Assembly: GCA_030613605.1 (NCBI GenBank)
Contig: JAUWLO010000045.1
Location: 1-11,483 of the forward strand
Length of the DNA stretch: 11,483 bases
Direction: 5' to 3'
Origin: Gammaproteobacteria bacterium
GTDB lineage: Bacteria; Pseudomonadota; Gammaproteobacteria; SZUA-152
In this document: in pieces, positions 1 through 6,298 of the stretch
Layout: each line of letters begins with the position of its first letter
Position numbering within the stretch: position 1 is the first letter of the stretch
The notes under the pieces: model-generated
Seen by the model: only the letters and a program-made list of their open reading frames with translations
The model's database searches: none
Told to the model about the DNA's origin: nothing
Made by a program: the position numbers and the translations under genes

Positions 1-1
1 G

Positions 2-133
2 CCAAAGGGTGTACCGACTGTTGCCGTTGAAGCAGCGGTTACAGATGGCTGGTACAAGTACGCAGATAAAGTCGTTGGCATTGATCACTTTGGTGAATCT
101 GCCCCGGCTCCTGAGCTGTTCAAAGAATTTGGC
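2..133 (+). pseudogene. tkt: C-terminal fragment of transketolase, fused in frame to gap
   Basis: The reading frame is open from the first complete codon (base 2) and encodes a stretch beginning PKGVPTVAVEAAVTDGW and containing VVGIDHFGESAPAPELF and KEFG. This is the C-terminal domain of transketolase (family pattern VAVEAGVTDGW...GESAPA..LF.EFGFT). The enzyme transfers two-carbon ketol units in the pentose-phosphate and Calvin cycles, using thiamine diphosphate. After the FG at about base 133 a normal transketolase continues for roughly 15-25 more residues and stops. Here the frame passes directly into GAPDH sequence. The rest of the gene lies left of the window, so I cannot say whether the upstream part is intact. 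Gene identity is confident; the nature of the junction is unresolved. Confidence 0.85.
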
Positions 134-1054
134 GATATCGAAGTAGTGGGTATTAATGATCTGTTAGAAGCAGATTACCTGGCTTATATGCTCAAATTCG
201 ATTCCGTGCACGGTAACTTTGACGGTGATATTTCAGTCAAAGACGGTAACCTGATTGTGAATGGCAAAACGATTCGTCTGACTGCTGAACGCGATCCTGC
301 TAACCTGAAATGGAGCGACATCGGCGCTGATCTGATCATTGAATGCACCGGATTCTTCCTCACCGAAGAAACTTGCCAGAAGCACATCGATGCGGGCGCC
401 AAGAAAGTTGTAATGTCTGCGCCTTCCAAAGACGGTACGCCAATGTACGTTTATGGTGTTAACCACAACACCTACGAAGGTCAGGCAATCGTTTCTGCCG
501 CTTCCTGTACTACCAACTGCCTGGCACCTGTTGCCAAGGTGTTGAATGACAACTGGGGTATCAAGCGTGGTTTGATGACAACCGTTCATGCTGCAACGGC
601 CACTCAAAAAACCGTTGATGGTCCTTCCATGAAAGACTGGCGCGGTGGTCGTGGCATTCTGGAAAACATCATTCCTTCTTCAACGGGTGCTGCCAAGGCA
701 GTGGGTGTTGTATTGCCTGAACTGAATGGCAAGCTGACCGGTATGGCTTTCCGTATTCCTACTTCTGACGTGTCCGTGGTTGATCTGACCGTTGAACTGG
801 ATAAAGAAGCTTCTTATGACGACATCTGTGCTGCCATGAAAGCTGCATCTGAAGGCGAAATGAAAGGCACTCTGGGTTACACCGACGAGAAAGTCGTTTC
901 TACTGATTTCCGTGGTTGCGGCCAGTCTTCTATCTTCGATAGCGGCGCCGGTATTGCTCTGGATGGCACCTTCGTTAAAGTAGTGTCCTGGTACGACAAT
1001 GAGTACGGCTACACCGCGAATATGCTTCGCTTTGTAGAACATGTCTCTAAATAA
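2..1054 (+). CDS. gap: Glyceraldehyde-3-phosphate dehydrogenase lacking its N-terminus, in frame behind a transketolase tail
   Basis: GAPDH oxidises glyceraldehyde 3-phosphate to 1,3-bisphosphoglycerate with NAD+ and phosphate. From about base 134 the protein reads DIEVVGINDLLEADYLAYML and continues as a GapA-type enzyme to the TAA at 1052-1054. The active-site SAASCTTNCLAP is present (nucleophile Cys codon 506-508), as are the catalytic His of TTVHAATATQ (587-589), the IIPSSTGAAKAVG phosphate-binding segment and the C-terminal SWYDNEYGY. Compared with E. coli GapA (331 residues, from memory), homology starts at about residue 26. The first beta strand and the GFGRIGR dinucleotide-binding loop are missing, replaced in frame by transketolase. 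A GTG at 146 is the first possible start inside GAPDH, but I see no convincing ribosome binding site before it. As written, the product should not bind NAD normally. Either a real deletion or an assembly join is possible. Confidence 0.9.
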   Translation, partial: PKGVPTVAVEAAVTDGWYKYADKVVGIDHFGESAPAPELFKEFGDIEVVGINDLLEADYLAYMLKFDSVHGNFDGDISVKDGNLIVNGKTIRLTAERDPANLKWSDIGADLIIECTGFFLTEETCQKHIDAGAKKVVMSAPSKDGTPMYVYGVNHNTYEGQAIVSAASCTTNCLAPVAKVLNDNWGIKRGLMTTVHAATATQKTVDGPSMKDWRGGRGILENIIPSSTGAAKAVGVVLPELNGKLTGMAFRIPTSDVSVVDLTVELDKEASYDDICAAMKAASEGEMKGTLGYTDEKVVSTDFRGCGQSSIFDSGAGIALDGTFVKVVSWYDNEYGYTANMLRFVEHVSK

Positions 1055-1072
1055 GCAGCTCTCTGCTTATTT
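1049..1072 (+). terminator. Perfect hairpin over the gap stop codon
   Basis: AAATAAGCAG (1049-1058) and CTGCTTATTT (1063-1072) are perfect 10-base inverted arms around a CTCT loop. The left arm contains the gap stop codon TAA. The stem is AT-rich at its base and followed by only a short T run. It could pause or terminate transcription, or protect the 3' end of the upstream message. Its terminator role is inferred from structure only. Confidence 0.4.
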
Positions 1073-1093
1073 GACGCATTATATTTTGGAATT

Positions 1094-1121
1094 AAGCCCG
1101 GTCTATTTTGGCCGGGCTTTT
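1094..1121 (+). terminator. Rho-independent terminator between gap and pgk
   Basis: AAGCCCGG (1094-1101) pairs with CCGGGCTT (1112-1119) across a 10-base loop, and the right arm runs into TTTT (1118-1121). This GC-rich stem plus U-tract is a standard intrinsic terminator. It lies 40 bases after the gap stop and 22 bases after a first hairpin. It suggests that pgk is at least partly transcribed from its own promoter in the 130 bases that follow, though no convincing -35/-10 pair stands out there. Confidence 0.7.
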
Positions 1122-1251
1122 GACCAAAAATTTAACAATAAAAGTTGTTTGTTAAGTACGCTCGCAACATAGAAGAGCAATTTACCAAACAGTTTTTCTT
1201 TTAGTTACACAAGTAGCTATACAAGATTTTAGATAATTTAGGAGTTTCATC

Positions 1252-2433
1252 ATGTCTTTTATTAAACTGACCGATCTCGACCTGGCCGGTAAACGCGTAT
1301 TAATTCGCGCTGATCTCAATGTTCCTGTTAAGGATGGCAAAGTCACTTCCGATGCGCGCATCACAGCATCCATGCCTACCGTTGAACATTGCATGAAAGC
1401 GGGCGCCAAAGTGATGGTGATGTCTCATCGCGGTCGTCCTGAAGAAGGTGTGGTTGATGAAGATAATTCCATGCAACCTATTGCAGATGATATGTCTGCA
1501 AAGCTAGGCAAAACCGTTCCTTTGATCAAAGGTTATCTGGATAGTTCGCTTGAGCTTGCTGCTGGCGATGTCGTTTTGCTGGAAAACGTTCGCTTCAATG
1601 CCGGTGAAAAGAAAGATGACGAAGAACTTGCCAAAAAATACGCCAGTCTATGTGATGTATTTGTGATGGATGCCTTTGGCACTTCACATCGCGCTCAGGC
1701 ATCAACCCATGGTGTGGGCATGTTTGCCCCCGTTGCCTGTGCAGGCATTTTATTAAGCGGAGAGCTGGATGCGCTGGCAAGTGCGTTAGCAGACCCTGCC
1801 CGCCCTATGGTGGCTATCGTTGGCGGTTCCAAGGTTTCAACCAAACTTACTGTACTGGAAGCACTCTCAGAAAAAGTGGATCAACTGGTCGTCGGTGGTG
1901 GAATTGCCAACACATTCCTTAAAGCCATGGGCCACAATGTTGGAAAGTCTTTGTGTGAGGATAGCCTGGTTGATACTGCCAAAGCTTTGATCAAAAAGAT
2001 GGGGGCACGTGGAGCCAGCATTCCGATTGCTACTGATGTCGTCTGTGGTAAAAACTTTGCGGAAGACGAACCAGCCGTACTAAAGGCTGCTGGTGATGTA
2101 GAAGACGACGACATGATATTTGACATTGGCCCAGATTCAGCCAAAGAACTGGCTGAGATTATCGAAAAAGCCGGCACTATTATCTGGAACGGACCCGTGG
2201 GTGTATTTGAATTTGACCAGTTTGGCGAAGGCACTAAAGCCGTTTCCATGGCCATTGCCAATGCCAAGGGGTTTTCGCTAGCAGGTGGTGGCGACACCAT
2301 TGCGGCCATTCAAAAATACGACATTTATGACAAGGTTTCTTATATCTCAACGGCAGGTGGTGCCTTCCTCGAATATCTTGAAGGAAAAACCTTACCTGCA
2401 GTCGCCATGTTGGAAAAAAGAGCAGAAAAATAA
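1252..2433 (+). CDS. pgk: Phosphoglycerate kinase
   Basis: This cytoplasmic enzyme interconverts 1,3-bisphosphoglycerate + ADP and 3-phosphoglycerate + ATP, the step after GAPDH. The 393-residue protein is full length for a bacterial Pgk. N-domain substrate motifs are RADLNVP (residues 19-25), Arg36, SHRGRP (58-63), LLENVRF and FGTSHRAQAST. The C-domain shows the nucleotide-site GGSKVSTK, VVGGGIANTFL, WNGPVGVFE and the glycine-rich GGGDTIAA that closes over the phosphate. The ATG at 1252 is preceded by GGAG at 1241-1244, a seven-base spacing, and MSFIKLTDLDLAGKRVLIRA is a typical N-terminus. It sits between gap and pyk in the same orientation, as expected for this cluster. Nothing looks damaged. 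Confidence 0.98.
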   Translation: MSFIKLTDLDLAGKRVLIRADLNVPVKDGKVTSDARITASMPTVEHCMKAGAKVMVMSHRGRPEEGVVDEDNSMQPIADDMSAKLGKTVPLIKGYLDSSLELAAGDVVLLENVRFNAGEKKDDEELAKKYASLCDVFVMDAFGTSHRAQASTHGVGMFAPVACAGILLSGELDALASALADPARPMVAIVGGSKVSTKLTVLEALSEKVDQLVVGGGIANTFLKAMGHNVGKSLCEDSLVDTAKALIKKMGARGASIPIATDVVCGKNFAEDEPAVLKAAGDVEDDDMIFDIGPDSAKELAEIIEKAGTIIWNGPVGVFEFDQFGEGTKAVSMAIANAKGFSLAGGGDTIAAIQKYDIYDKVSYISTAGGAFLEYLEGKTLPAVAMLEKRAEK

Positions 2434-2515
2434 GGCACGGCATAAACTCACTGTAATAAATTTAACTGATTTTATTTAACGGTTTTTATTTAAATACAGC
2501 CCATAGCAGCCAAGC

Positions 2516-2530
2516 GGAGTAAAACTCTTG
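2516..2530 (+). promoter_or_regulatory. Ribosome binding site fixing a TTG start for pyk
   Basis: GGAG at 2516-2519 lies eight bases before TTG 2528-2530. An in-frame TAG at 2504-2506 rules out a start further upstream, and no ATG lies between. The next residues (ERRTKIVATLGPATD) align with the normal PykA N-terminus. The TTG is therefore very likely the true start, which may lower translation relative to neighbours that use ATG. Confidence 0.8.
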
Positions 2531-3976
2531 GAAAGAAGAACAAAAATAGTCGCCACCCTGGGTCCGGCAACGGATGACCCCAAGGTACTCGATGCACTCA
2601 TAGAAGCGGGTGTGGATGTTGTGAGACTGAATTTTTCTCACGGCACACCGGAAGAGCATAACGACCGCGCAGAAACGGTCCGTAAACGTGCACGTGCACA
2701 CGGCCGGCAAATCGGCGTATTGGTAGACCTTCAGGGACCAAAAATACGCATCGATAAATTCAAGCAAGGCAGCATTGAATTAAACGAAGGCGACTCGTTT
2801 GTTTTAGATGCCGACTGTGACCCCGAAGCAGGCGATCAAACACGGGTAGGCATTGCCTACAAAGAATTACCCAATGACCTGAAACGTGCCGACACCCTGT
2901 TACTGGACGATGGCCGTTTAGTCCTGTGGGTAGACTCTGTCGAAGGCGCGCAAATCAATTGCAAAGTAAAAGTCGGCGGTACTCTTTCAGATAGAAAAGG
3001 TATTAACCGGCAGGGTGGCGGGCTTTCCGCACCAGCGTTAACCGAAAAAGATAAAAAAGACATCAAAACCGCGGCAGAACTAAAAGCAGATTATCTTGCG
3101 GTGTCTTTCCCACGTTGTGCCGATGATATTCACCAGGCTCGTAAACTCCTGGAGGAAGCGGGAGGACACGCTGGTATTATCGCCAAAATTGAACGTACTG
3201 AAGCTCTGGATGTTATCGAAGAAATTATCGAAGCTTCCGATGTCATCATGATTGCTCGCGGTGATCTGGGCGTTGAAATCGGTGATGCCGCGTTACCCCC
3301 GGTACAGAAAGAACTCATTCGTAAAGCGCGTGAAATGAATCGTGTGGTGATCACCGCCACGCAGATGATGGAATCCATGATTGAAAATCAGATTCCCACT
3401 CGCGCTGAAGTATTCGATGTTGCCAACTCAGTGTTTGATGGAACCGATGCGGTAATGTTATCGGCAGAAACTGCAGCCGGCAAATACCCAGCCAAAGCCG
3501 TTGAAGCCATGGATCGAATTTGTCGCGAAGCAGAAAAACAACGCATGACCACACGTTCTGATCACCGTATTAATACCCGTTTTAAAAAGGTCGACGAAGC
3601 TGTTGCCCTGTCTACCATGTATGCGGCCAACCATCTGAAGGTAAAAGCCATCGCCGCGCTAACAGAATCAGGTTCGACCGCTTTATGGATGTCGCGCATC
3701 AGTTCTGGCATACCTATCTACGCTTTAACTAGCCATGTGGGTACACGCAGAAAAGTGACTCTTTATCGTGGTGTTTATCCAATTAGCTTCAGCACCAATA
3801 CCCGCGACCATGCTGCTATCAATATAGAAGCGGTTGATGAATTAAAGCGGCGCGGGGTAGTACGTGATGGTGACCTCGTCATTCTCACCAAAGGCGATCT
3901 AATGGGTGCGTTGGGTGGAACTAATGCCATGAAAATTTTACGGGTAGGCGATGTAGCGCCACCCAATGGTGAATAA
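2528..3976 (+). CDS. pyk: Pyruvate kinase, PykA type
   Basis: The enzyme transfers phosphate from phosphoenolpyruvate to ADP, giving pyruvate and ATP, the last step of glycolysis. The 482-residue length is normal for E. coli PykA-like enzymes. Visible motifs in order: TKIVATLGPAT (5-15), VVRLNFSHG (31-39, substrate and K+ site Arg33, Asn35, Ser37), VDLQGPKIR, LAVSFPRC, the catalytic-lysine motif IIAKIER (Lys220, metal ligand Glu222), MIARGDLGVEIG (metal ligand Asp246), ITATQMMESM and AVMLSAETAAGKYP. The C-terminal effector domain runs from about residue 350 to KILRVGDVAP. Translation starts at TTG. It follows pgk by 94 bases and precedes fba by 75, with no terminator seen in either gap, so co-transcription with both is plausible. 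A pyruvate kinase inside a gap-pgk-fba cluster fits several gammaproteobacteria. Confidence 0.97.
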   Translation: MERRTKIVATLGPATDDPKVLDALIEAGVDVVRLNFSHGTPEEHNDRAETVRKRARAHGRQIGVLVDLQGPKIRIDKFKQGSIELNEGDSFVLDADCDPEAGDQTRVGIAYKELPNDLKRADTLLLDDGRLVLWVDSVEGAQINCKVKVGGTLSDRKGINRQGGGLSAPALTEKDKKDIKTAAELKADYLAVSFPRCADDIHQARKLLEEAGGHAGIIAKIERTEALDVIEEIIEASDVIMIARGDLGVEIGDAALPPVQKELIRKAREMNRVVITATQMMESMIENQIPTRAEVFDVANSVFDGTDAVMLSAETAAGKYPAKAVEAMDRICREAEKQRMTTRSDHRINTRFKKVDEAVALSTMYAANHLKVKAIAALTESGSTALWMSRISSGIPIYALTSHVGTRRKVTLYRGVYPISFSTNTRDHAAINIEAVDELKRRGVVRDGDLVILTKGDLMGALGGTNAMKILRVGDVAPPNGE

Positions 3977-4051
3977 ACCACGTAATGAAATACAATATTT
4001 AACTGCTCAACTAAATTATCTAACATTATAAATTAAGACAGGAGATACCCA

Positions 4052-5089
4052 ATGGCCCTTATATCTTTGCGCCAATTACTGGACTACGCCGCTGAAAACG
4101 ATTTCGGCATGCCAGCGTTTAACGTTAACAATATGGAGCAGGTGCATGCCATTATGCAGGCAGCCGACGAAACCGATAGCCCGGTCATCATGCAGGGTTC
4201 TGCAGGTGCTCGCTCCTATGCTGGCGAACCTTTCCTGCGTCACCTGATCAGTGCAGCCATCGAAATGTACCCACATATTCCTGTTGTTATGCACCAGGAT
4301 CATGGTTCCGAACCTGCTGTATGCCTGCGCTCCATTCAGTCCGGCTTTAGCTCGGTTATGATGGATGGTTCACTGGAAGCAGACATGAAAACCCCTTCCA
4401 GCTTCGAATACAACGTCGCAACCACAGCAGAAGTGGTAAAAATGGCCCATGCTGGTGGTGTTTCAGTAGAAGGCGAGCTGGGTTGCCTGGGTTCACTGGA
4501 AACCGGTGAAATGGGTGAAGAAGATGGCCATGGTGCCGAAGGTAAACTAGACCTGGACATGCTGTTGACTTCAGTTGATGAAGCGGCTGATTTTGTTGCC
4601 CAAACCAATGTGGATGCCCTGGCTATTGCCATTGGTACTTCCCACGGCGCCTACAAGTTCAGCAAAAAACCTACTGGTGACATCCTGCGTATCGATCGCA
4701 TCAAGGAAATCCACGCCAAACTGCCTAATACACATCTGGTCATGCACGGTTCTTCTTCCGTGCCACAGGACTGGTTAGATGTCATCAACAGCCACGGCGG
4801 TGAAATGGGTCAAACTTACGGTGTACCCGTTGATGAAATTCTCGAAGGCATCAAAAACGGTGTACGCAAGGTCAATATTGATACTGATTTGCGTATGGCG
4901 TCCACCGGCGCTGTCCGACGCCACTTGATGGAAAACACCTCCAACTTTGACCCACGTAAATTCCTCAAGGAATCAACTGCGGCAATGAAGGGTATCTGTA
5001 AAGCACGCTATGAAGCTTTTGGATGTTCCGGACATGCCTCCAAGATCACACCAATGTCTCTGGAAAAAATGATCGACTACTATAAATAA
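4052..5089 (+). CDS. fba: Class II fructose-1,6-bisphosphate aldolase, Calvin-cycle subtype
   Basis: This zinc enzyme reversibly joins dihydroxyacetone phosphate and glyceraldehyde 3-phosphate into fructose 1,6-bisphosphate; the subtype often also acts on sedoheptulose 1,7-bisphosphate. The 345-residue length and N-terminus MALISLRQLLDYAAENDFG match the CbbA/Fba subtype. Key residues are catalytic Asp83 and zinc His84 in HQDHG, EGELGCLGSLE, zinc His198 in GTSHGAYKF, zinc His232 in VMHGSSSVP, and the phosphate-binding NIDTDLRMA near the C-terminus. ATG 4052 is preceded by AGGAG at 4040-4044, seven bases away. It is the last gene of the cluster and is followed by a strong terminator. The subtype name does not prove carbon fixation; methylotrophs and heterotrophs carry it too. 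Confidence 0.96.
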   Translation: MALISLRQLLDYAAENDFGMPAFNVNNMEQVHAIMQAADETDSPVIMQGSAGARSYAGEPFLRHLISAAIEMYPHIPVVMHQDHGSEPAVCLRSIQSGFSSVMMDGSLEADMKTPSSFEYNVATTAEVVKMAHAGGVSVEGELGCLGSLETGEMGEEDGHGAEGKLDLDMLLTSVDEAADFVAQTNVDALAIAIGTSHGAYKFSKKPTGDILRIDRIKEIHAKLPNTHLVMHGSSSVPQDWLDVINSHGGEMGQTYGVPVDEILEGIKNGVRKVNIDTDLRMASTGAVRRHLMENTSNFDPRKFLKESTAAMKGICKARYEAFGCSGHASKITPMSLEKMIDYYK

Positions 5090-5140
5090 TATAAATAATC
5101 ATATTTGTAGTACGAGGTTACTTCTAACTGAGTTCATTAC

Positions 5141-5181
5141 AAAAAGAGGCGTGGGTATCTTTCGATACCCACGCCTTTTTT
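5141..5181 (+). terminator. Strong bidirectional terminator between fba and the FKBP gene
   Basis: GGCGTGGGTATC (5148-5159) and GATACCCACGCC (5164-5175) form a perfect 12-bp stem with a TTTC loop. It is followed by TTTTTT (5176-5181) on the + strand and preceded by AAAAA (5141-5145), which gives a U-tract when read on the - strand. It lies between convergent genes ending at 5089 (+) and 5216 (-), so it can serve both. Confidence 0.9.
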
Positions 5182-5215
5182 ATTGCCTGATTATTTTCAG
5201 AAGCAATGAGATTGA

Positions 5216-5683
5216 TCAGTGCGCATGCCCATGGTCTATTTCTTCAGGTGTCGCATCTCGCACCCCTTCAACACTGACATCAAAGTGTAACGTTTTACCT
5301 GCTAATGGATGATTGGCATCAATAGTGACCTCAGTATCACTTACTTCAGTAACCACTATCACCTGTACACCTTCCGGACTTTCAGTTTGAAACTGCATGC
5401 CAGGCTGAATATCTTCCACACCCTCAAAATTACTACGCGGAACTTTTTGAATGGCTTCAGGTGAATGCTCACCATATCCATCTTCAGGTGATACGGTAAC
5501 TTTTAATGTCGCACCGGTTATTTTACCCGTAAGTTCTTTTTCCAGACCAGGAATAATATTACTGGCGCCATGCAGGTAAATCATCGGATCACCATCACGC
5601 GAATCATCCAGAACTTCTCCCGCGTCATCCGTCAGTGTGTAATGAATCGTCACCACACTTTTATCGCCAATCATTAAACTCAT
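5216..5683 (-). CDS. FKBP-type peptidyl-prolyl cis-trans isomerase, SlyD-like
   Basis: FKBP-fold proline isomerase and chaperone, likely cytoplasmic because no signal peptide is visible. The 155-residue protein opens MSLMIGDKSVVTIHYTLTDD. It has the split FKBP domain typical of SlyD: the first half includes YLHGASNIIPGLEKEL (36-51) and VSPEDGYGEH (64-73). An inserted chaperone flap runs at about 74-125, and NHPLAGKTLHFDVSV (124-138) closes the FKBP domain. SlyD proteins often end in a long metal-binding His-rich tail; here it is only DHGHAH, so strong nickel binding is doubtful and an FkpB/SlpA-like or generic SlyD-family role is possible. On its strand an AGGA precedes the ATG by eight bases. 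A second ATG three codons in is an alternative start. It is convergent with fba and not part of the antiporter operon. Confidence 0.93.
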   Translation of the reverse strand: MSLMIGDKSVVTIHYTLTDDAGEVLDDSRDGDPMIYLHGASNIIPGLEKELTGKITGATLKVTVSPEDGYGEHSPEAIQKVPRSNFEGVEDIQPGMQFQTESPEGVQVIVVTEVSDTEVTIDANHPLAGKTLHFDVSVEGVRDATPEEIDHGHAH

Positions 5684-5720
5684 AAGTATTTTCCTGTTTT
5701 TTTACCAAATAAAGCGCCGA

Positions 5721-5749
5721 ATTATAGACTGAAACCGTAAAAAAGCCCA
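5721..5749 (-). promoter_or_regulatory. Possible promoter of the FKBP gene
   Basis: On the - strand a perfect TATAAT (+ strand 5721-5726) lies 37 bases upstream of the FKBP start codon. The hexamer 17 bases further up (5744-5749, TGGGCT) is a poor -35. The -10 match and its position are suggestive, but the -35 is weak and no activator site is recognised. Confidence 0.4.
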
Positions 5750-5760
5750 TTTTGGCGATT

Positions 5761-5878
5761 TTTGCCACGCGCCTGACCCATGAGGGCAACGTCTGCAGCG
5801 GAGCCAATGGAGAGCATAGCTCCGCCCAGACCGGCGGTTAGGGTAACCAGAAGTGTCCCTTTACCCATAACTTGGCTA
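5761..5878 (-). pseudogene. nhaD: Internal fragment of an NhaD-type Na+/H+ antiporter
   Basis: Read on the - strand, this stretch encodes MGKGTLLVTLTAGLGGAML, then SIGSAADVALMGQARGK. This resembles the late membrane segment of NhaD-family sodium/proton antiporters (family pattern TAG.GGSLLSIGSAAGVALMGQARGKY), recalled rather than searched. After GK the family normally continues YTFFGHLKW; here it turns into unrelated sequence and a stop about 12 codons later. Nothing of the several-hundred-residue upstream part of NhaD is present; within about 10 bases the DNA becomes a sodium-channel fragment on the opposite strand. A conserved-looking Gly is replaced by Asp (GSAAD), in keeping with decay. 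The assignment rests on roughly 35 residues, so it is moderate. Confidence 0.55.
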
Positions 5879-6109
5879 GTAATGGAGACTTTCCCCTACG
5901 CCTGGGCCTTTTTTGTCCCATTCATTATGGGTGCCACCTTCACCATGATTAACCTGTTTATCGCCATCATCGTCAGCGCAATGCAAAATTACAGTGATGC
6001 AGAGCATGAGGAATCAGTGCAGGCCCTACAACAAACACAGGAAAACATTGAGGCTGATCTGATCTCCATGAAGAAATGCGGTCGTTACGGGTCGGGATCA
6101 GAAATCTGA
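5879..6109 (+). pseudogene. 3' remnant of a bacterial voltage-gated sodium channel (NavMs/NaChBac type)
   Basis: From about 5879 the + frame encodes VMETFPYAWAFFVPFIMGAT, then FTMINLFIAIIVSAMQ, ending at a TGA at 6107-6109. This matches the end of the pore loop and the S6 helix of homotetrameric bacterial Nav channels (NavMs pattern VMEVYPWAWVFF.PFI...FTMINL..AI.VDAM). A predicted coiled coil follows (EHEESVQALQQTQENIEADL), as in that family's tetramerising tail. Missing are S1-S5, the voltage-sensor arginines and the TLESW selectivity filter. After LISMKK the tail turns into non-family sequence (CGRYGSGSEI), so the 3' end is probably also truncated. The frame extends back to an ATG at 5780, but that part is antisense to the NhaD fragment and not channel-like. 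ATG 5882 could start a 75-residue membrane peptide, but function is doubtful. Confidence 0.7.
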
Positions 6110-6131
6110 AACAATTGTTGGTACATAACCT

Positions 6132-6171
6132 GCGGGACCATTAAGGTCATCCCGTAATCATGGTCTGCCGC
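6132..6171 (+). repeat. Imperfect inverted repeat with two exclusive foldings
   Basis: GCGGGACCAT (6132-6141) can pair with ATGGTC-TG-CCGC (6160-6171), giving ten base pairs with a two-base bulge and an 18-base loop. Alternatively CGGGA (6133-6137) pairs with TCCCG (6150-6154) inside the same left arm. The two foldings cannot coexist. There is no T run after it, so it is not an ordinary terminator. It may be a switchable leader structure or an operator. Confidence 0.4.
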
Positions 6172-6269
6172 AAATTAACACTGACAGAGCTTATACGGCA
6201 AAAATTCTAAGCGATATGATTTTTAAAGCATTTAAAGCCGAATACCTATATAAGTGAACTTAGCCAAAA

Positions 6270-6298
6270 TTGAACAATCGGAGTCGACGATGGATATT
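6270..6298 (+). promoter_or_regulatory. Weak candidate promoter for the antiporter operon
   Basis: TTGAAC (6270-6275), a 17-base spacer, then GATATT (6293-6298): four of six matches to each sigma-70 hexamer. If used, transcription would begin near 6305, inside the mini-ORF, so it would exclude translation of that mini-ORF. An AT-rich TATATA at 6247-6252 is a rival -10 without a good -35. Low confidence. Confidence 0.2.

Noticed and set aside
1120..1240. Promoter for pgk (TTGACC at 1120-1125; TATACA at 1218-1223; GATAAT at 1232-1237)
   Set aside because: No pair with acceptable spacing and two decent hexamers could be made, and TTGACC overlaps the terminator's T run. A promoter is likely here but cannot be placed.
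4027..4032. TATAAA as a -10 for a separate fba promoter
   Set aside because: No recognisable -35 at 16-18 bases upstream; the region is simply AT-rich.
184..5700. Long antisense frames over gap, pgk, pyk and fba (for example - strand 233-607, 680-1042, 1881-2309)
   Set aside because: They lie fully inside well-supported genes on the other strand, show no family features, and are shadows of the codon bias of the real genes.
5735..5760. Terminator-like GCC/GGC stem followed by six T on the - strand, possibly left from nhaD
   Set aside because: The stem is only three GC pairs with mismatches below it; too weak to call.
5780..5881. N-terminal 34 codons of the + strand frame leading into the channel fragment
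   Set aside because: They are antisense to the NhaD-like fragment, contain no channel features, and have no ribosome binding site, so I do not count them as part of a gene.
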